The notes under the pieces were generated by a model. The model searched no databases, had not been told where the DNA came from, and saw only the letters and a program-made list of their open reading frames with translations. Positions 62,962 through 64,000 of a stretch of DNA of 64,000 nt are shown here, piece by piece; positions within the stretch are counted from its first letter, which is position 1, and every line of letters starts with the position of its first letter. Origin of the DNA: Salinisphaeraceae bacterium (GTDB taxonomy: Bacteria > Pseudomonadota > Gammaproteobacteria > Nevskiales > Salinisphaeraceae); NCBI GenBank assembly GCA_002683405.1, contig NYTH01000006.1, forward strand, positions 49,080 through 113,079, read 5' to 3'. A program made the translations under genes and the position numbers.

Positions 62962-63561
62962 CTACAACAGTTGTTTGCCGGACTGGGGCTTGTGCCCCCA
63001 GTCGCTCATTTGCTGGTAATTCTTGACTTCCCAGGTGTCGTCGTCGATGACCACGCTGCCGTGGCCGAACTCCAGCCCGAAGCCGGAGGGCGACTGCACG
63101 TAGAAGGAAATCACCTTGTCGTTGGGGTGATGGCCAATGCCGGAAAACATGTCGTAGCCGGCTTCTATGCAGCGGTCGTAGGCCTGGCCGACGTCGTTCA
63201 AGTCCTGGGCCTCCACCATGAAATGGTGCATTTTCTTGGGCGCCGGGATATGCGCGGTGGCCAGCGAGTGGTGGCGGCCGGTGTGGGTGTGCAGGAAGGT
63301 GGCGTCGAGTTCCACGCCGGGCAGGGTTTCCGAGTCGCGGATGTAGTCGCTGATGCGAAAGCCCAGCACATCCGTGTAAAAGTCCACGGTCTTCTGATAA
63401 TCCTTGGCGATGGTCAGCACATGGCCCATGCCCTGGCGGCCGGTAATAAAGCCGTTGCCCACCATGACCGATGAGTGGAATGGCCGCTCATAACCCGAAG
63501 TGGGTAGTAGTTCGTACCAGTTCCCGAACTCCCCTAACCGTCGTAAATCGTTGTTATCCAT
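62962..63561 (-). CDS. Extradiol dioxygenase of one domain (only the catalytic half)
   Basis: A 199-residue protein corresponding to the catalytic C-terminal domain of BphC-type enzymes. Iron ligands are His47 (GMGHVL), His113 (MHHFMVE) and Glu164 (FGLEFGHG). The N-terminal non-catalytic domain present in the 298-residue enzyme at 56665 is missing; the start lies in the linker (ERPFHSSVMVGNGFITGRQG). ATG 63561. It heads the operon 63561-61015. It could be a naturally short enzyme or a 5' truncated gene that still works. Confidence 0.82.
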   Translation of the reverse strand: MDNNDLRRLGEFGNWYELLPTSGYERPFHSSVMVGNGFITGRQGMGHVLTIAKDYQKTVDFYTDVLGFRISDYIRDSETLPGVELDATFLHTHTGRHHSLATAHIPAPKKMHHFMVEAQDLNDVGQAYDRCIEAGYDMFSGIGHHPNDKVISFYVQSPSGFGLEFGHGSVVIDDDTWEVKNYQQMSDWGHKPQSGKQLL

Positions 63562-63591
63562 AGCTTTACTACCGAATTCCTAAGGCGGCGT

Positions 63592-63603
63592 TTGACCGGT
63601 CAA
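63592..63603. promoter_or_regulatory. TTGACCGGTCAA palindrome (putative operator, site 1)
   Basis: A perfect 12-base palindrome TTGACCGGTCAA lies 31 bases upstream of the one-domain extradiol gene (start 63561), on either strand. It shares the TTGACC/GGTCAA half-sites with 2307, 15561 and 46355 but has no spacer. A second copy is at 63693. It is well placed to overlap the promoter of the minus-strand operon. Confidence 0.6.
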
Positions 63604-63653
63604 CACAAATTAACGCCGATTTCGTGAAGTAAAATGGGACACTTATCGTCCGG

Positions 63654-63720
63654 TCAGCTTAGACCGTCGGTCCGCTAAATGCGGCTGAGTCTTTGACCGG
63701 TCAACTTAGGTCTAAGCTGA
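63654..63720. repeat. 12-base inverted repeat flanking a second TTGACCGGTCAA palindrome
   Basis: TCAGCTTAGACC (63654-63665) and GGTCTAAGCTGA (63709-63720) pair perfectly across 43 bases. Inside them, at 63693-63704, lies a second TTGACCGGTCAA. The arms hold further GACC/GGTC half-sites (for example GACCGTCGGTC at 63662). This clustering suggests a multi-site regulator-binding region, or the remains of an element end. The arms do not match the IS start at about 63927. Confidence 0.5.
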
Positions 63721-63766
63721 ATAAACGATCTTAAGTTCCGGGCCGCGGGTAGGCACTCCGCAGGGC

Positions 63767-63925
63767 ATGGCCGACAACCCCTACCCGGAATCCGGGGAGG
63801 CCTTCTTCATTCCCGACATGCTCGCCAACCGGGCCGACATCTATAACCTGGGCGACGTGCTTTCCGGCCGCGAGGCGTCCTTCGCCCGGTCCTACATCGA
63901 GAACAGCCGGGTTCGGTCCCGTTAG
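63767..63925 (+). pseudogene. Unidentified gene fragment (52 codons)
   Basis: An open stretch from 63767 to TAG 63925 reads MADNPYPESGEAFFIPDMLA and continues ANRADIYNLGDVLSGRE. The sense upstream of ATG (to a stop at 63722) reads as if the same protein continued, so this looks like an inner piece of a larger gene. I do not recognise the family with certainty; it may be from an ATPase. It sits between the regulatory repeats and the IS start. Confidence 0.4.
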
Positions 63926-63970
63926 CACGGACACTTACGAAAGAGGTCACAATGGCCCAAAGGAGTGTCT

Positions 63971-64000
63971 ATGTCCAAGCGAAGAAATTTCAGTCCCGAG
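63971..64000 (+). mobile_element. Start of IS3-family transposase OrfA (cut by right edge)
   Basis: After an AAAGGAG ribosome site, ATG 63971 reads MSKRRNFSPE, the usual start of IS3-family OrfA proteins (MSKRRxFSPEFKxEA). Only ten codons are present. The element's left end is probably near 63927 (GCACGGACACTTACG), but no inverted repeat can be checked. It differs from the IS3 remnant near 49277. Confidence 0.65.

Overview
This is a GC-rich catabolic gene island, most likely from a gammaproteobacterium that degrades cyclic or polycyclic hydrocarbons, terpenoids or steroids. The assignment is an inference from content: a DUF1329/DUF1302 outer-membrane pair, many acyl-CoA dehydrogenases, BenAB-type ring-hydroxylating dioxygenases and an AlkB/XylM-type hydroxylase. 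No rRNA, tRNA or CRISPR array was seen.

Layout. (1) 1-7014: divergent alicyclic-acid beta-oxidation operons around 2283-2424. They hold acyl-CoA dehydrogenases and an enoyl-CoA hydratase on the minus strand, and a BadH-like dehydrogenase, thioesterase, hydratase, CoA ligase and CitE-like lyase on the plus strand. (2) 7011-14661, minus strand: a tightly coupled operon that begins with a sigma-54 activator and continues with two acyl-CoA dehydrogenases, a CoA transferase, a MaoC hydratase, a thiolase-fold protein and a DUF35 protein. (3) 14776-21704, plus strand: a TetR regulator, then a second thiolase-fold/DUF35/MaoC/MaoC/acyl-CoA dehydrogenase set ending in a PQQ alcohol dehydrogenase. (4) 21718-28264, minus strand, with a divergent TetR at 28443: a Baeyer-Villiger module (metal-hydrolase family protein, SDR, esterase, BVMO, acyl-CoA dehydrogenase, hydratase). 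(5) 29110-35354, minus strand: a beta-oxidation operon with a probable heteromeric acyl-CoA dehydrogenase pair. (6) 35753-43354, plus strand: CoA ligase, aldehyde dehydrogenase, Zn alcohol dehydrogenase, SDR, esterase and a cyclohexanone-monooxygenase-like BVMO. This is a full set for taking a cyclic alcohol to a dicarboxyl-CoA. (7) 43584-49115: a MerR regulator and the DUF1329/DUF1302 envelope genes. (8) 49252-54040: a scarred zone with IS3, IS256 and IS91 remnants, a truncated dioxygenase beta subunit, a PdxA-family gene, a dioxygenase reductase and a toxin-antitoxin pair. (9) 54041-63561: an aromatic module with PdxA-like dehydrogenase, GntR, meta-cleavage hydrolase, extradiol dioxygenase, two alpha/beta dioxygenases, an AlkB/XylM-like hydroxylase and a one-domain extradiol dioxygenase. 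A new IS3-type element begins at the right edge.

How it may work together. The AlkB-like enzyme could oxidise a side chain to an acid. BenAB-like dioxygenases could make carboxylated cis-diols, PdxA-family enzymes could oxidise and decarboxylate them to catechols, and extradiol cleavage and hydrolysis could open the ring. BVMO modules could open saturated rings. Acids would be activated by CoA ligases or the CoA transferase and shortened by beta-oxidation, with the thiolase-fold/DUF35 pairs acting as retro-aldolases rather than thiolases.

The strongest new signals are regulatory. Two divergent sigma-54 promoters flank a central repeated element at 35543-35582, and a sigma-54 activator is encoded about 21 kb away in the same window. 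A recurring TTGACC/GGTCAA palindrome occurs upstream of four separate loci.
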